This document shows, piece after piece, positions 17,521 to 28,125 of a DNA stretch of 64,000 nt (position 1 is its first letter; every line of letters begins with the position of its first letter). Location: assembly GCA_016861025.1 (NCBI GenBank), contig BOKO01000008.1:185331-249330 (forward strand), written 5' to 3'. The notes beneath the pieces were generated by a model, which did not search any database, was not told the DNA's origin, and saw only the letters and a list, made by a program, of their open reading frames with translations. Position numbers and translations under genes: made by a program. The stretch is from Chloroflexota bacterium (GTDB lineage Bacteria > Chloroflexota > Anaerolineae > Caldilineales > Caldilineaceae).

Positions 17521-19167
17521 TCAGCGTGTGACTAACGGAAGTCGAAGCTGGTTGTTGCTGGCGATCACTACTCCTTGACCAGTGTTATCGCTCGGGTCGT
17601 CGCCAGCGATGGCGCCAGCCCGGTCGATGCTCACCCAGAAGCGATGAACGCCAGCCGGACGACTGGCCCATGTTGTTTCGGCAACGATGCTCTGCATGGC
17701 GCATCCTTCCAACCCTGCCGGCACGACCGCTTCGCCTATCTTTTGCGTGCGCGCTTCATCGCTGAAAAACTCGACTACAAAAGATTGCGTCGTCGGTTTT
17801 ACACCGTTGTTGCGAATGATGACGCCTAACTTGCCATCTTCACCTGGCGCAATAGCACCGCCGAGAACTCGTTCGACCATTAAGTTTGGATTGCCGGCAG
17901 CCTGTGCGATTCGTTGTTTGTACTTCTGCCCCATTTGAGTGAGGGCCGTCCCTTCCCAGTTGACCAGCAAGCTGGGATTCCCGTCGGTGTTGACATCTCT
18001 GCTCAATGGATCCATCGAATACCACGCCCACTGTTGCACCATGCGATATCGGTCCGCCGGATAACCGAGTTCCTGACTTGTGGCGTTGTCAAGATAATCC
18101 AGCGTTCGCTCCATGAACCTGGTGACGCGTTGCGGCGTGAAGCAGTTGCCATCTTCGTCCTTGATGTTGCAATCCCCGTTTGCACCGATGATATACCAGA
18201 ACAGTTGCGACCACTCCGTCAAGATAAGCGGTGTATTCTGATAGCCGTTGATTTTCATCCAACGGCGCATTTCTACAACCTGCTTTTCAAACAGGGCGGG
18301 ATCATCGTGCTCCTTGATGCAATAGTAATCTTCACGTGCGCACAATGCCAGCCGTTCAGCAAGTGGACGCTCTTCGTGCGGCTCCTTGATTGCCAGTTCG
18401 GGATCGGTGCCGTTGGCAATCCATGCCCAGACTGGGTTGCCGCCTTTACCGTTATAGACTTCCTTGCGTTCGGCGAAGATGTATGCATGGAATGTCCACA
18501 CATCCACCGGCATGCCCGAGCCATACTTGAGCCGATATGCGCTCAGCACCCTATCCAGATATTGAAGGCGTCCTGGCGTCACCTGCACCAGGCCGGAGAC
18601 GGCGACGCGTGCGGATGGATCACGACTCTTGATATAGTGGTAGACATCGTGGTAAGCGGTCGCATACATGTCGGGCATCAGATCGTCCTGCCGTGCAAAG
18701 CGATCCACCTCATTGCCCACGATCCAGAGTGCGCCAGGATTGGCGTCGATCAGTCGTCCTAGCCCGTTGTTGGACAAAGAAGGTCGTACAGTATAACTTG
18801 GAAGGTACGTTGCCCCGTCTTTGTCCTGTTTAAGCCGAATCATGTGTGCAAAATGAATGCCGTCGGGCACCCAATCCGGCTTGACCGCACCAAATGTATA
18901 AACCCAACCAATTCCTACGTTTGTCAAAAAAGGTGCGCCGATCTCCGATGCGCTAACGCCATAGCGACAACTTGGCGCCACATCATTGAGGCTTGCGGGA
19001 AGCTCTGTTTCGCCATCGACAGTTATTTCCAGAGGTTGCCATTGTTCTGGAATTGCTGTCTGAGCGAACGCCACATCACTTAATGCTCCAATTGCTGCTG
19101 TCACGACGGCCAGGCTAACAATTAGCCGGAGCAACATTCTCACATGAAGCTGCTGCGTTGTTTTCAT
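17521..19167 (-). CDS. Secreted TIM-barrel protein, clan GH-A-like, with C-terminal CARDB-like domain (paralog 2)
   Basis: This 548-residue paralog of the preceding protein has a signal peptide (hydrophobic core 12-34, cleavage near AFAQT). The barrel has LWIVGNEVDR with E153 and LILTEW with E318 as likely catalytic pair. It shares RQDDLMP, DPSAR, and LDRVLSAYR-type segments with the first copy. An insertion around residues 236-290, absent from paralog 1, contains two cysteines and many charged residues. The C-terminal 110 residues form a CARDB/Ig-like domain. AAGAAGG precedes the ATG. Hydrolase or transglycosylase action on the locus polysaccharide outside the cell is inferred, not shown. 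Confidence 0.82.
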   Translation of the reverse strand: MKTTQQLHVRMLLRLIVSLAVVTAAIGALSDVAFAQTAIPEQWQPLEITVDGETELPASLNDVAPSCRYGVSASEIGAPFLTNVGIGWVYTFGAVKPDWVPDGIHFAHMIRLKQDKDGATYLPSYTVRPSLSNNGLGRLIDANPGALWIVGNEVDRFARQDDLMPDMYATAYHDVYHYIKSRDPSARVAVSGLVQVTPGRLQYLDRVLSAYRLKYGSGMPVDVWTFHAYIFAERKEVYNGKGGNPVWAWIANGTDPELAIKEPHEERPLAERLALCAREDYYCIKEHDDPALFEKQVVEMRRWMKINGYQNTPLILTEWSQLFWYIIGANGDCNIKDEDGNCFTPQRVTRFMERTLDYLDNATSQELGYPADRYRMVQQWAWYSMDPLSRDVNTDGNPSLLVNWEGTALTQMGQKYKQRIAQAAGNPNLMVERVLGGAIAPGEDGKLGVIIRNNGVKPTTQSFVVEFFSDEARTQKIGEAVVPAGLEGCAMQSIVAETTWASRPAGVHRFWVSIDRAGAIAGDDPSDNTGQGVVIASNNQLRLPLVTR

Positions 19168-19303
19168 CGATTAACCTTCTTTCTCCAAGGCAAACTGTTA
19201 CGCAATCTTCTTACCATCCACATACTGTTTTGTCTCTCCCGACAACGATGTAATGAAAGGTGACTGTTGTCAATGAGACCAGACTTGTCGGATCGCGCTT
19301 TTT

Positions 19304-20659
19304 CTACATTGATAAACCGTAGACAGGCGCTACAACATAAAAAATGATCCACAAATTTATCAGGAGTAAACCAACAGCAAGTGTGAAGATTAGGAGATAT
19401 TGCCTGAAGATGGTGATTGTAGTGAGACCTCCTGCTGCAAAAGCGGCGATTAACGGCAGGGTGCTTTGCAAAAAACGAAACTGCGGCTGCATGACGGTCA
19501 GGTTGATTCGTAGATAGGAGGCAAGATTTCCAACTAGCCAGGCGACGATCACAACCGTGAGAAGCCAGCGAAACGGCTCTTTGCGACGCCACCACTGCCA
19601 ACCACCCATAACAATAAGAAACGTCATCAAAATCCACCATAGATAAACAAGCCAATCCTCAACCGCAACGTTCATCCACCCAAACCGCGCAAATCCGGAG
19701 CTTAAGGTTAGCCTGTTCACCTCCAACCAGTACTCTATCGTAAAAACTCGCTCAGACACAGAGGAAAATGTCCGACCGCTTAGCCACAGATTGGTCTGTA
19801 TCGTCGGGTTGAGCGCTACAACGGTTGCTCCAATCACCAATATAATTGACGCAACCAAGATGCTGTGCAGAAGCTCACGACGCTGCTCGCGGAAGTGGAC
19901 AATCTCGACGAGCCAGACAAAGAGCACCACGCCAATGACAAAAATCATGTTGATCTTTGTAAAAACAGCGAGTGTAGCCCATAGAGTCGCCAGTATAAAT
20001 CGCTTGGGTTTCCCCACATGAAGCAAGGTCAGCAGCGCCAATACCGAAAATGCATTCGCCAGAACATCGTTGCTGATCGCCCTGCTCAGGAAAAGAAACT
20101 GGGGCCAACCCCCAACCAGGATGCCAGCCGCAAGTCCTGTCGTCGGAGAGGTTGGAAACAGAATCTGCGCAACTGAAATGGCGACCCACACCGTGACGGC
20201 GCCCAGAAAGATGGAGAGAACGCGCAGCCCGGTTACTGTCAACGGCTCTTGCAAAGTCCAAAACGTTGTTTTTTTCGGATGGATGAACATAACGCCGGTT
20301 TCGCCGAAAGCCTCATTGGTGGCTGGGTACGCAATCTCCACCGATGCTCCGCTGACTGCTCCAATCAGTTTCTGGGCAGAGCCTGCAAGAAGATAATACG
20401 CCGGCATGTGATAGCACATGCGCCCCGACAGGATCGCCCCAGGTTTCCACCACTCCCCCGTCGGTTTTGGATCGACGATCGGAACGCGATTTAACACCGC
20501 CACTTGCTGAATGCACTGTAGATGCCCTGGTTCGTCAGGGCTTTCGCCAAATGGAATGGTCAGTAAATATAGAAGCGATAGCGTTAAATAAAACGCAACA
20601 CTGATTACCCTCACCGTCAGCCATGGGCGAGCATTGTCTGACAGGTGTGTTGGCGTCAT
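19304..20659 (-). CDS. Multi-pass membrane protein, DUF2142/GT-C-like
   Basis: About 451 residues follow the ATG at 20659. The frame is open to 20731, so the start is uncertain. The protein has about 10-11 hydrophobic segments. Its first extracytoplasmic loop, FGESPDEPGHLQ, carries the acidic pair characteristic of GT-C and DUF2142 proteins, followed by an aromatic-rich loop and MCYHMPAYYLLAG. Such proteins use polyprenyl-linked sugars at the outer membrane face. It lies between the ABC permease gene and the GH-like genes on the same strand. Its donor and acceptor are unknown. Confidence 0.75.
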   Translation of the reverse strand: MTPTHLSDNARPWLTVRVISVAFYLTLSLLYLLTIPFGESPDEPGHLQCIQQVAVLNRVPIVDPKPTGEWWKPGAILSGRMCYHMPAYYLLAGSAQKLIGAVSGASVEIAYPATNEAFGETGVMFIHPKKTTFWTLQEPLTVTGLRVLSIFLGAVTVWVAISVAQILFPTSPTTGLAAGILVGGWPQFLFLSRAISNDVLANAFSVLALLTLLHVGKPKRFILATLWATLAVFTKINMIFVIGVVLFVWLVEIVHFREQRRELLHSILVASIILVIGATVVALNPTIQTNLWLSGRTFSSVSERVFTIEYWLEVNRLTLSSGFARFGWMNVAVEDWLVYLWWILMTFLIVMGGWQWWRRKEPFRWLLTVVIVAWLVGNLASYLRINLTVMQPQFRFLQSTLPLIAAFAAGGLTTITIFRQYLLIFTLAVGLLLINLWIIFYVVAPVYGLSM

Positions 20660-20751
20660 CGTAAACAATGGTGATCGATCGGATGAAATGTATAAGCCAC
20701 GGCTCTCTTTACAAGAGTAAAAGACAGACATTGTATATGCAATGATGCTGT

Positions 20752-21618
20752 CTAGACCTCTTCGCTGAAATCATCGCTGTGGCGGGCAAAAAACCAGTAG
20801 CCAAATGCAAAAATGACAATGGCCGTCACAGACGTGCGGAGGAAAAAGTCCAGGTCAGTTCGATAGCCCCAATAGAGAAGATCTCGATACATATTGACGA
20901 GCGAAGCCATTGGATTCAGAATGTAGACAAGACGCTGGATGTTGACGGTCACGCCGGCAACTTCAAAGGCCTGGGGAAAAACGCTCGCTGGATAAAAAAC
21001 TGGTGTAAGAAAAAACCAGGCCAGGATCACCACATCCAATATCAGCAACGTATCGCGATAGTAGACCTGCAGCGTACTCAGGAAGAGAACGATTCCGACC
21101 GTAAAGATGGTCTGGATCAAAATCACAACGGGCAACAGCCATATCCACGGACTGAACGGCATGCCGAAGAAAATGATGACAGCAAAGAGAACAAGCAGCG
21201 CCAACAAAAAGTTGACAAGATTGGCGATGACGGTGGCGATCGGCAAGACTTCTCTTGGGAAGTACACTTTATTGATCAAGTACCCATTGGCGACAATGCT
21301 GTTGGCGCCCCCCATGACGCTGACCGAAAAGAAATTCCACGGCAACAATCCAGCCAGCAAAAAGATCGGATAATTGGGCACATTGTTGTCACGAAACAAA
21401 AAGGTGGAAATGACAGTGAAAATCACCATCATTGCAAGAGGGTTCAGCAGGCTCCAGAGAAAGCCAAGAGCGCTGTTCTTGTAACGCGCTTTCAGATCGC
21501 GCAACACCAGGTTGTAAAGCAAGGTTCGATAGCGCCAGAGCGTCGCAAGACGCGTTCTGGGTCTATCTACAAACACCGGCAGTCGCACTGCATTTGTCTG
21601 AGCTTGAGTCTGATGCAT
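20752..21618 (-). CDS. wzm: ABC-2 polysaccharide exporter permease, Wzm/TagG type
   Basis: The 288-residue protein has six hydrophobic segments and the ABC-2 family hallmark RDLKARYKNSALGFLWSLLNP at the cytoplasmic N-terminus, cut here for length as the segment at residues 40-60. INKVYFPREVLPI and FFLTPVFYP are also typical of Wzm/TagG permeases. It is the partner of the Wzt-like ATPase at 14382-15680, although about 5 kb of GH-like and membrane-protein genes separate them. The pair should export a lipid-linked glycan in an ATP-dependent way. The gene ends just before the membrane protein gene and begins 23 nt after a GT4 gene. Confidence 0.93.
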   Translation of the reverse strand: MHQTQAQTNAVRLPVFVDRPRTRLATLWRYRTLLYNLVLRDLKARYKNSALGFLWSLLNPLAMMVIFTVISTFLFRDNNVPNYPIFLLAGLLPWNFFSVSVMGGANSIVANGYLINKVYFPREVLPIATVIANLVNFLLALLVLFAVIIFFGMPFSPWIWLLPVVILIQTIFTVGIVLFLSTLQVYYRDTLLILDVVILAWFFLTPVFYPASVFPQAFEVAGVTVNIQRLVYILNPMASLVNMYRDLLYWGYRTDLDFFLRTSVTAIVIFAFGYWFFARHSDDFSEEV

Positions 21619-21640
21619 AGATTCAGTTCGATCCTGGCCG

Positions 21641-22939
21641 CTACGCCCGATCCGCCCATGGGACGTCAGACTGCTGAACCGTTTCGCGAACGCCTGGCAT
21701 CACAATTTGTTGGTACGCTTGCACGATTGTGTGCGCAGCATAGCGCCATTCAAATCGCTCAACCGCTCGTTGACGTAGAGAATACCCCAGGACTTGTCGT
21801 TTTTCCTGATCGTCGAGCAACATGAGCAGTTTTTCCGCCAGGCTGGCAGCATCGCCGCGCTCGGCAAAGACGCCCGATGTGCCCAAATACTCATGAGCGA
21901 CCGGCGTATCAAACGCCACAGTGGGCAACGCCATTGCCATGTAGTTGAGCAGTTTGCCTGCACCTTCTGTCAGGCTTAGCTTCGGCGCCACCGCAATATC
22001 GCCAAGCGCCAGAAATTGAGGTGCATCTTCATACGGTACGCGTCCAGTGAAGATGACGCGGTCGGTCACACCCAGCGCGTCTGCGATCCGCCGGTAGTGA
22101 TCAATTCCAGGAAACCCCATTAACAATAAATAGACGTCGTTGTGCAGCGCACGAATCTTCGCCATCGCTTCGAGCAAATGACCTGTTCCTTGATATTCAG
22201 CCAATAAGCCAAGATAGACGATGATGCGCGCCTCTTCTGGAATCCCGAGCTGTTGTCGCAATGATGTGAGTTGGCCAGGATCGAACCCGGCCGCCGGTCG
22301 AAAGATTTGCGTATCGACACAATCCGGGAGCGGGCAAATTTGCTCCGGTTTGCATTGAAAATCTTCAACCAGAACCCGTTCTGCATTCGAAGAGCTGGTG
22401 AAGATCAGAGAAGGGGTTTGATCGATCCATCTTTCCAGGCGACGCAGCGGCCCGTAAGCCAACCCATCCCTGCGCAAAAATTTGTGATCAATCATTTCTT
22501 CCGTCAGACTGCCTTGAAAATCAAACAGGACGGGGATGCCAAATAGCCTGCCAAAAACAAGGCCAATCAGCGCGCCTTCGTGCAAATGTGCATGAATCAC
22601 ATCAAATCGGCGTCGCATCAATAAACTGATGGTCTTTAGTCCCAGCAGACCATCGAATGCGATCTTGTGGCGGCTTGAGCCGACTTCATAATGTTGACGC
22701 CAGGGTATCGGCAGGGTGCGCTGAATGTCGAGGTCCGCCAGATCGCGGCCATTGTGGTAGGTTACAATCGTCACCTTGTGTCCCAGCCGTTGCAGTGCAC
22801 GCGCTTCTTCAAGAATTCGCACGTGACATCCATAATCTGCAAAGAAACTGGTTGGCGCGATCATGAGGACGCGGAACAACCTCTCCGCAGGCTCTTCGAT
22901 TTGTGTTTTTTCTGTAACGCGCCGTTGAGAAGTTTTCAT
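21641..22939 (-). CDS. GT4-family glycosyltransferase
   Basis: The 432-residue protein carries a charged 20-residue N-terminal extension before FRVLMIAPTSFFADYGCHVR, the GT4 start with the usual glycine/histidine region (RLGHKVTIVTYHNG). The donor domain holds IIVYLGLLAEYQGTGHLLEA and LTEGAGKLLNYMAMALPTVA. AGGAAGAAG lies just before the ATG and a plausible promoter lies upstream at 22974-23003. It starts the cluster that includes the ABC exporter permease and probably acts early in glycan assembly. The sugar is unknown. Confidence 0.9.
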   Translation of the reverse strand: MKTSQRRVTEKTQIEEPAERLFRVLMIAPTSFFADYGCHVRILEEARALQRLGHKVTIVTYHNGRDLADLDIQRTLPIPWRQHYEVGSSRHKIAFDGLLGLKTISLLMRRRFDVIHAHLHEGALIGLVFGRLFGIPVLFDFQGSLTEEMIDHKFLRRDGLAYGPLRRLERWIDQTPSLIFTSSSNAERVLVEDFQCKPEQICPLPDCVDTQIFRPAAGFDPGQLTSLRQQLGIPEEARIIVYLGLLAEYQGTGHLLEAMAKIRALHNDVYLLLMGFPGIDHYRRIADALGVTDRVIFTGRVPYEDAPQFLALGDIAVAPKLSLTEGAGKLLNYMAMALPTVAFDTPVAHEYLGTSGVFAERGDAASLAEKLLMLLDDQEKRQVLGYSLRQRAVERFEWRYAAHTIVQAYQQIVMPGVRETVQQSDVPWADRA

Positions 22940-22973
22940 CTGCTTCTTCCTGAATCAAATTTAACCAATCATG

Positions 22974-23003
22974 ATTCTAGCCGAGTCAGCGTGAACTCTT
23001 CAA
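22974..23003 (-). promoter_or_regulatory. Candidate promoter for the GT4/wzm operon
   Basis: On the minus strand TTGAAG (22998-23003) and TAGAAT (22974-22979) are 18 nt apart, matching sigma-70 spacing. It lies in the 184-nt gap between the flippase gene and the GT4 gene. That gap otherwise holds only a short stretch with a transmembrane-like translation. Confidence 0.5.
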
Positions 23004-23123
23004 ATCATTCAGACGTTGTCTTCAGGGGTGAGTACAGCAACGTCGAAAAAACGGCGCTTGTAAACAGGACGATCACCCGATAGCGCGTCGTGTAAACGCC
23101 GGAGACAAGTAGGGTGTTCGGCG

Positions 23124-24578
23124 CTAAGTGGGGCTTTGACGATGCATCGAACCACCCCACAGGCTCTGTCGAAGCGAACGGAAATCATGGATTGACACCA
23201 CCCCAGTCGCCCACATCGCAGCCGCATAGAGGACAAACCCTAATCCCCATTGTATCATCCATGGAACTGGCGCCAACATTGCGATCAAGCTGGCAGCCAG
23301 GCTGCCGCCCAGAATGAGCCACCATTTGTCCTGGCGCAGCGAAAGACGTAAGCCATGCACCAACCATGCGCCAACTCCGGCGCCAACAATGCCTGCCGCC
23401 AGCACAGCAACCGCCGCGCCAACCGCCCCAAAACTGTTGCCTAATGCTGGAATGCCAACCGACAGCGCTATGAGATGCATTAACACAACATAAAGACTGC
23501 GCAGGGAGGCGCGTTCAACCATAAGCAAGGTGATGCTGACAACTTCATAGGAATAGAAAACCGTCGTTCCAATTATAATGCGGAGGACAGGAACGATCGA
23601 TGCGAAATCGTCGCCGTAGATCAGGTGAAGGATATCGGGAGCAAACACTGCGATCAAGATTGCCAACGGTATAAGCGTCAGGTTGCTCATGCGCAACACT
23701 TGTCCCAGCAATCTACGGTATGTCCTCTCTTCCACGTGGCGCAAACGGCTAAATGTTGGATAAAGCGAGCTCCATACGCTCTGAATCATCTTGTTCAGCA
23801 CGCGCAGCAGGTTATTTGCTGCAGCAAAGACACCGACGACAGCATCCGAAACGACCATGCCAAGCAGAATCACATCGAGGCGTTGCAACATCACTTCGGA
23901 CAGCGCAACACCGTAAAATGGGAGCGCTCGACGCAGCAATGAGCCAAGCGCCAGCGGCGCCGGTGTTTGCGGTTCGCGCAGCAAACCTGCAAACGGCACA
24001 ATGACCAGCACAAGGAGCGCTGCGACAACTTGCAGCAACACCTGCAAAATGAACAGGTCAACCACTGCATAACCCTGCTGGATCATCCAGATTGTGCCAA
24101 ACAACATCAAGGTGGCGCCGATTGCCTCGACCAGAAAGACTAAATCCATGCGTTCACTGGCGCGGCAGAGCGTCAACCCTGCCGAAGTGATGGCATAGAA
24201 GGGTAGAAACGGAGCGCCAACCAATATTGCCTCACTGACAGCCGACGAAAGTGGGAATAGTTCCACTATCAACGTCAGCAACGCCCACACCCCTACTGCA
24301 AACAACGTTTGAATGACCAGAAGTTGTCGGAAGCGGCTGCGTTTGTGCTGTGGCTCTTGCGCCAGGTCGCGAACGAGAAGATTAGGGAGACCGGCTTCAC
24401 TGGCAATGGCTGCCACATGTAAGTATGCCATGCCTAACGTGTACTGTCCCAGCGATTCGACGCCGAGCGATCGGGCGATGAACCAGAACTGCACGAAAGT
24501 CAGCAATGTTCGCCAGAGGTTGGCGCCGACCAGCGCTCCGGCGTTGAAGATCACGCGTTGGCGACGAAGGGATGTCAT
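23124..24578 (-). CDS. Oligosaccharide flippase, Wzx/MATE-like
   Basis: The protein is 484 residues from the ATG at 24578, whose ATGA overlaps the stop of the upstream methyltransferase. A longer frame to 24614 is not preferred for that reason. It has 12-14 hydrophobic segments with FNAGALVGANLWRTLLTFVQ at the N-terminus, the arrangement of polysaccharide-biosynthesis (Wzx, MVF-type) flippases. Such proteins move undecaprenyl-linked oligosaccharide units across the inner membrane. Its presence together with an ABC exporter in the same locus suggests two export routes or a lipid-carrier step for a second glycan. Confidence 0.88.
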   Translation of the reverse strand: MTSLRRQRVIFNAGALVGANLWRTLLTFVQFWFIARSLGVESLGQYTLGMAYLHVAAIASEAGLPNLLVRDLAQEPQHKRSRFRQLLVIQTLFAVGVWALLTLIVELFPLSSAVSEAILVGAPFLPFYAITSAGLTLCRASERMDLVFLVEAIGATLMLFGTIWMIQQGYAVVDLFILQVLLQVVAALLVLVIVPFAGLLREPQTPAPLALGSLLRRALPFYGVALSEVMLQRLDVILLGMVVSDAVVGVFAAANNLLRVLNKMIQSVWSSLYPTFSRLRHVEERTYRRLLGQVLRMSNLTLIPLAILIAVFAPDILHLIYGDDFASIVPVLRIIIGTTVFYSYEVVSITLLMVERASLRSLYVVLMHLIALSVGIPALGNSFGAVGAAVAVLAAGIVGAGVGAWLVHGLRLSLRQDKWWLILGGSLAASLIAMLAPVPWMIQWGLGFVLYAAAMWATGVVSIHDFRSLRQSLWGGSMHRQSPT

Positions 24579-25369
24579 CGAAGCGGTTTGCGCAACGAAA
24601 CCACGCCATACCACGCCAGCTGGCGCAGAAATGGAAGGAAGTCCAACAATTTCTGGTCTACATGTCTGAGAACATGCCAGAACAGATTAAATGTGCGCGC
24701 CAGTCCAGGGACAAGGCGCAAGAAATATGCCAATGGCGCCAAAATGTAAAAATATTTAACAGGCAAGGCGTCAAATTGAGTGGCAAACGCTGTCAGTTCG
24801 TTCCACTTGAGAGGGTGTTCATCGCGTGTTCGCAGATGGGGCGTTACCCTTCTTCCCAGCCAGATTAGCGGATGTCCAGCCAACGGTTCAGCAAAACTGG
24901 CGCGCCCTGCATCCCGTAGAACGCGCTTCACTTCATCAGCGGCAAGATCCAAATCGAGATGATGAAGAATTGCTTTGCCGTACACGGCGTCAAAAACGCC
25001 ATCAGCAAACGGCAGTTCCTCTGCATTTGCCTGCACCCACACCACGTTTGCAGAAGCGTGGTTGTTGAGCACCTGCGCTTTCGCCGCGGCAATTTGCACA
25101 TACGAGAGGTCGATTGTGTAGACGGTGTGTCCTCTGCGGCTCAAAATCAACGTTTCCTTGCCCGTGCCTGAACCAATCTCTAACAGAAGATGGCTATGAG
25201 CTGGATCGAGAAACGCCAATTGGTCTTCGACAATATCATCAAACGCCGGCGCTTTGTAAAGCAGTTCGTCGAGGCGCTGGCGTCGATGCGCCTCCTCTTC
25301 ATGCCAGCGAAGTTCATTTTTAATGACGTGGCGCCGCTCGTGCTGCCGCTCTAGCTGGACAGTTTCCAT
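24575..25369 (-). CDS. Class I SAM-dependent methyltransferase
   Basis: The 264-residue protein has motif I LLEIGSGTGKETLILSRRGH with the acidic motif II (YTIDLS) and a VFDAVYGKAILHHLD segment, as in UbiE/Coq5-like and sugar methyltransferases. A TTG seven codons upstream of the ATG at 25369 also opens the frame. It ends with an ATGA overlap into the flippase gene, so the two are translationally coupled. The substrate is not visible, and modification of a lipid-linked sugar or a quinone-like lipid are both possible. Confidence 0.85.
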   Translation of the reverse strand: METVQLERQHERRHVIKNELRWHEEEAHRRQRLDELLYKAPAFDDIVEDQLAFLDPAHSHLLLEIGSGTGKETLILSRRGHTVYTIDLSYVQIAAAKAQVLNNHASANVVWVQANAEELPFADGVFDAVYGKAILHHLDLDLAADEVKRVLRDAGRASFAEPLAGHPLIWLGRRVTPHLRTRDEHPLKWNELTAFATQFDALPVKYFYILAPLAYFLRLVPGLARTFNLFWHVLRHVDQKLLDFLPFLRQLAWYGVVSLRKPLR

Positions 25370-25396
25370 AATTTTATATGATCTCTTCAAGCGATT

Positions 25397-25933
<537 letters not shown>

Positions 25934-26045
25934 GTGAATAGTCGATCTTGATGAGCTGGGGTGAATCTACAAATTATGGATTACGGTGTAGCCAGGCAAA
26001 CATAAATATGCTGATTCGTGTTTGTTGCGGATTGCTGTTGGCGGT

Positions 26046-26996
26046 TCAGACGCCGCGCTCCTCGCGGACGTAGGGCTGACCGAGCGCAGCCGGTGCGCCG
26101 ATGCGACGGCGCAGCTCGCTGCGGGCGCTAATCAACATCAGCAAAATCACAAACAGATAGGGCAGCATGTTCATGAAATAGCCCAACTGTGGGTTGGCGA
26201 GAAAGAAGGGCAGGTTCTGCGAATCGAGCGGCAGCCGGCGAATCGCGCCGAACAGATACGAGCCGAGCGCCGCACGCAGCGGATCCCAACTGGCGAAGAT
26301 CACCAGACCGACGGCGATCCAGCCCTGCCCTGCGGTCATATCCTCGATCCAAAGCGGCGTGATCGCAAGACTCAGCGACGCGCCGCCCAACCCCGCCATC
26401 ATGCCGCCAAAGACGACGTAGGCGTAGCGTTGCAGGTTGACGTTGATGCCGAGCGCGTCGGCGGCGGCCGGATATTCGCCGATGGCGCGTAGCTCCATGC
26501 CTGGCCGCGTGCGATGGATGTACCACCACGCCAACGGCGCCGCCAACAATCCGGCGTAGACGATGACGTTGTGATTGAACAAGATCGGGCCCAGAATTGG
26601 CAGGTCGGCGAGCACCGGAATTGGGAAGTTGGGCAGCCGCGGCGCCGTGCGCACCTCAACCAGCGGCGCGCCCAGGACTGCGCTCAGCCCAGAGCCGAGA
26701 AAGGTCAGCGCCAATCCGCTTACGACCTGGTCGGCGCGCAGGCTGATCGTCACCACGGCGTGCAGCAGCGCCATCACGCCGCCAACCAGAATGGCGACGC
26801 CCAATCCGATCCAGGGGTTGCCTGTCGCAAAGGCAATCCCGTAGGCAGTGACCGCCCCCATCAACATCATCCCTTCAATGCCGAGATTCAATACACCGGA
26901 TCGCTCGGCGAAAATCTCACCAATTGTTGAGAAGAGAATGGCTGTTCCCGAGCGGATGCCCGCCGCCAGCAGCGTAACAAGAAATGCAAATTCCAT
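26046..26996 (-). CDS. Nucleoside/simple-sugar ABC importer permease (NupQ type)
   Basis: The 316-residue hydrophobic protein has the BPD_transp_2 permease signature, including GIRSGTAILFSTIGEIFAER and SGVLNLGIEGMMLMGA near the N-terminus. These are hallmarks of BMP-associated nucleoside importers. About eight to ten helices are visible. The gene begins 3 nt after the companion permease stops, and it is the last gene of the operon. Together with the neighbouring permease it forms the heterodimeric channel of an ATP-driven nucleoside (guanosine- or purine-type) uptake system. Confidence 0.9.
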   Translation of the reverse strand: MEFAFLVTLLAAGIRSGTAILFSTIGEIFAERSGVLNLGIEGMMLMGAVTAYGIAFATGNPWIGLGVAILVGGVMALLHAVVTISLRADQVVSGLALTFLGSGLSAVLGAPLVEVRTAPRLPNFPIPVLADLPILGPILFNHNVIVYAGLLAAPLAWWYIHRTRPGMELRAIGEYPAAADALGINVNLQRYAYVVFGGMMAGLGGASLSLAITPLWIEDMTAGQGWIAVGLVIFASWDPLRAALGSYLFGAIRRLPLDSQNLPFFLANPQLGYFMNMLPYLFVILLMLISARSELRRRIGAPAALGQPYVREERGV

Positions 26997-26999
26997 GAC

Positions 27000-28118
<1,119 letters not shown>

Positions 28119-28125
28119 GGTTTGT

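Noticed and set aside
19164..19655. 163-codon minus-strand frame overlapping the end of the DUF2142-like gene
   Set aside because: It is in another frame of a convincing membrane-protein gene and has no domain.
22940..23123. Transmembrane-like translation downstream of the flippase
   Set aside because: The stretch could be a decayed end of the flippase gene, but it is too short and contains stops, so I only mention it as part of the promoter gap.
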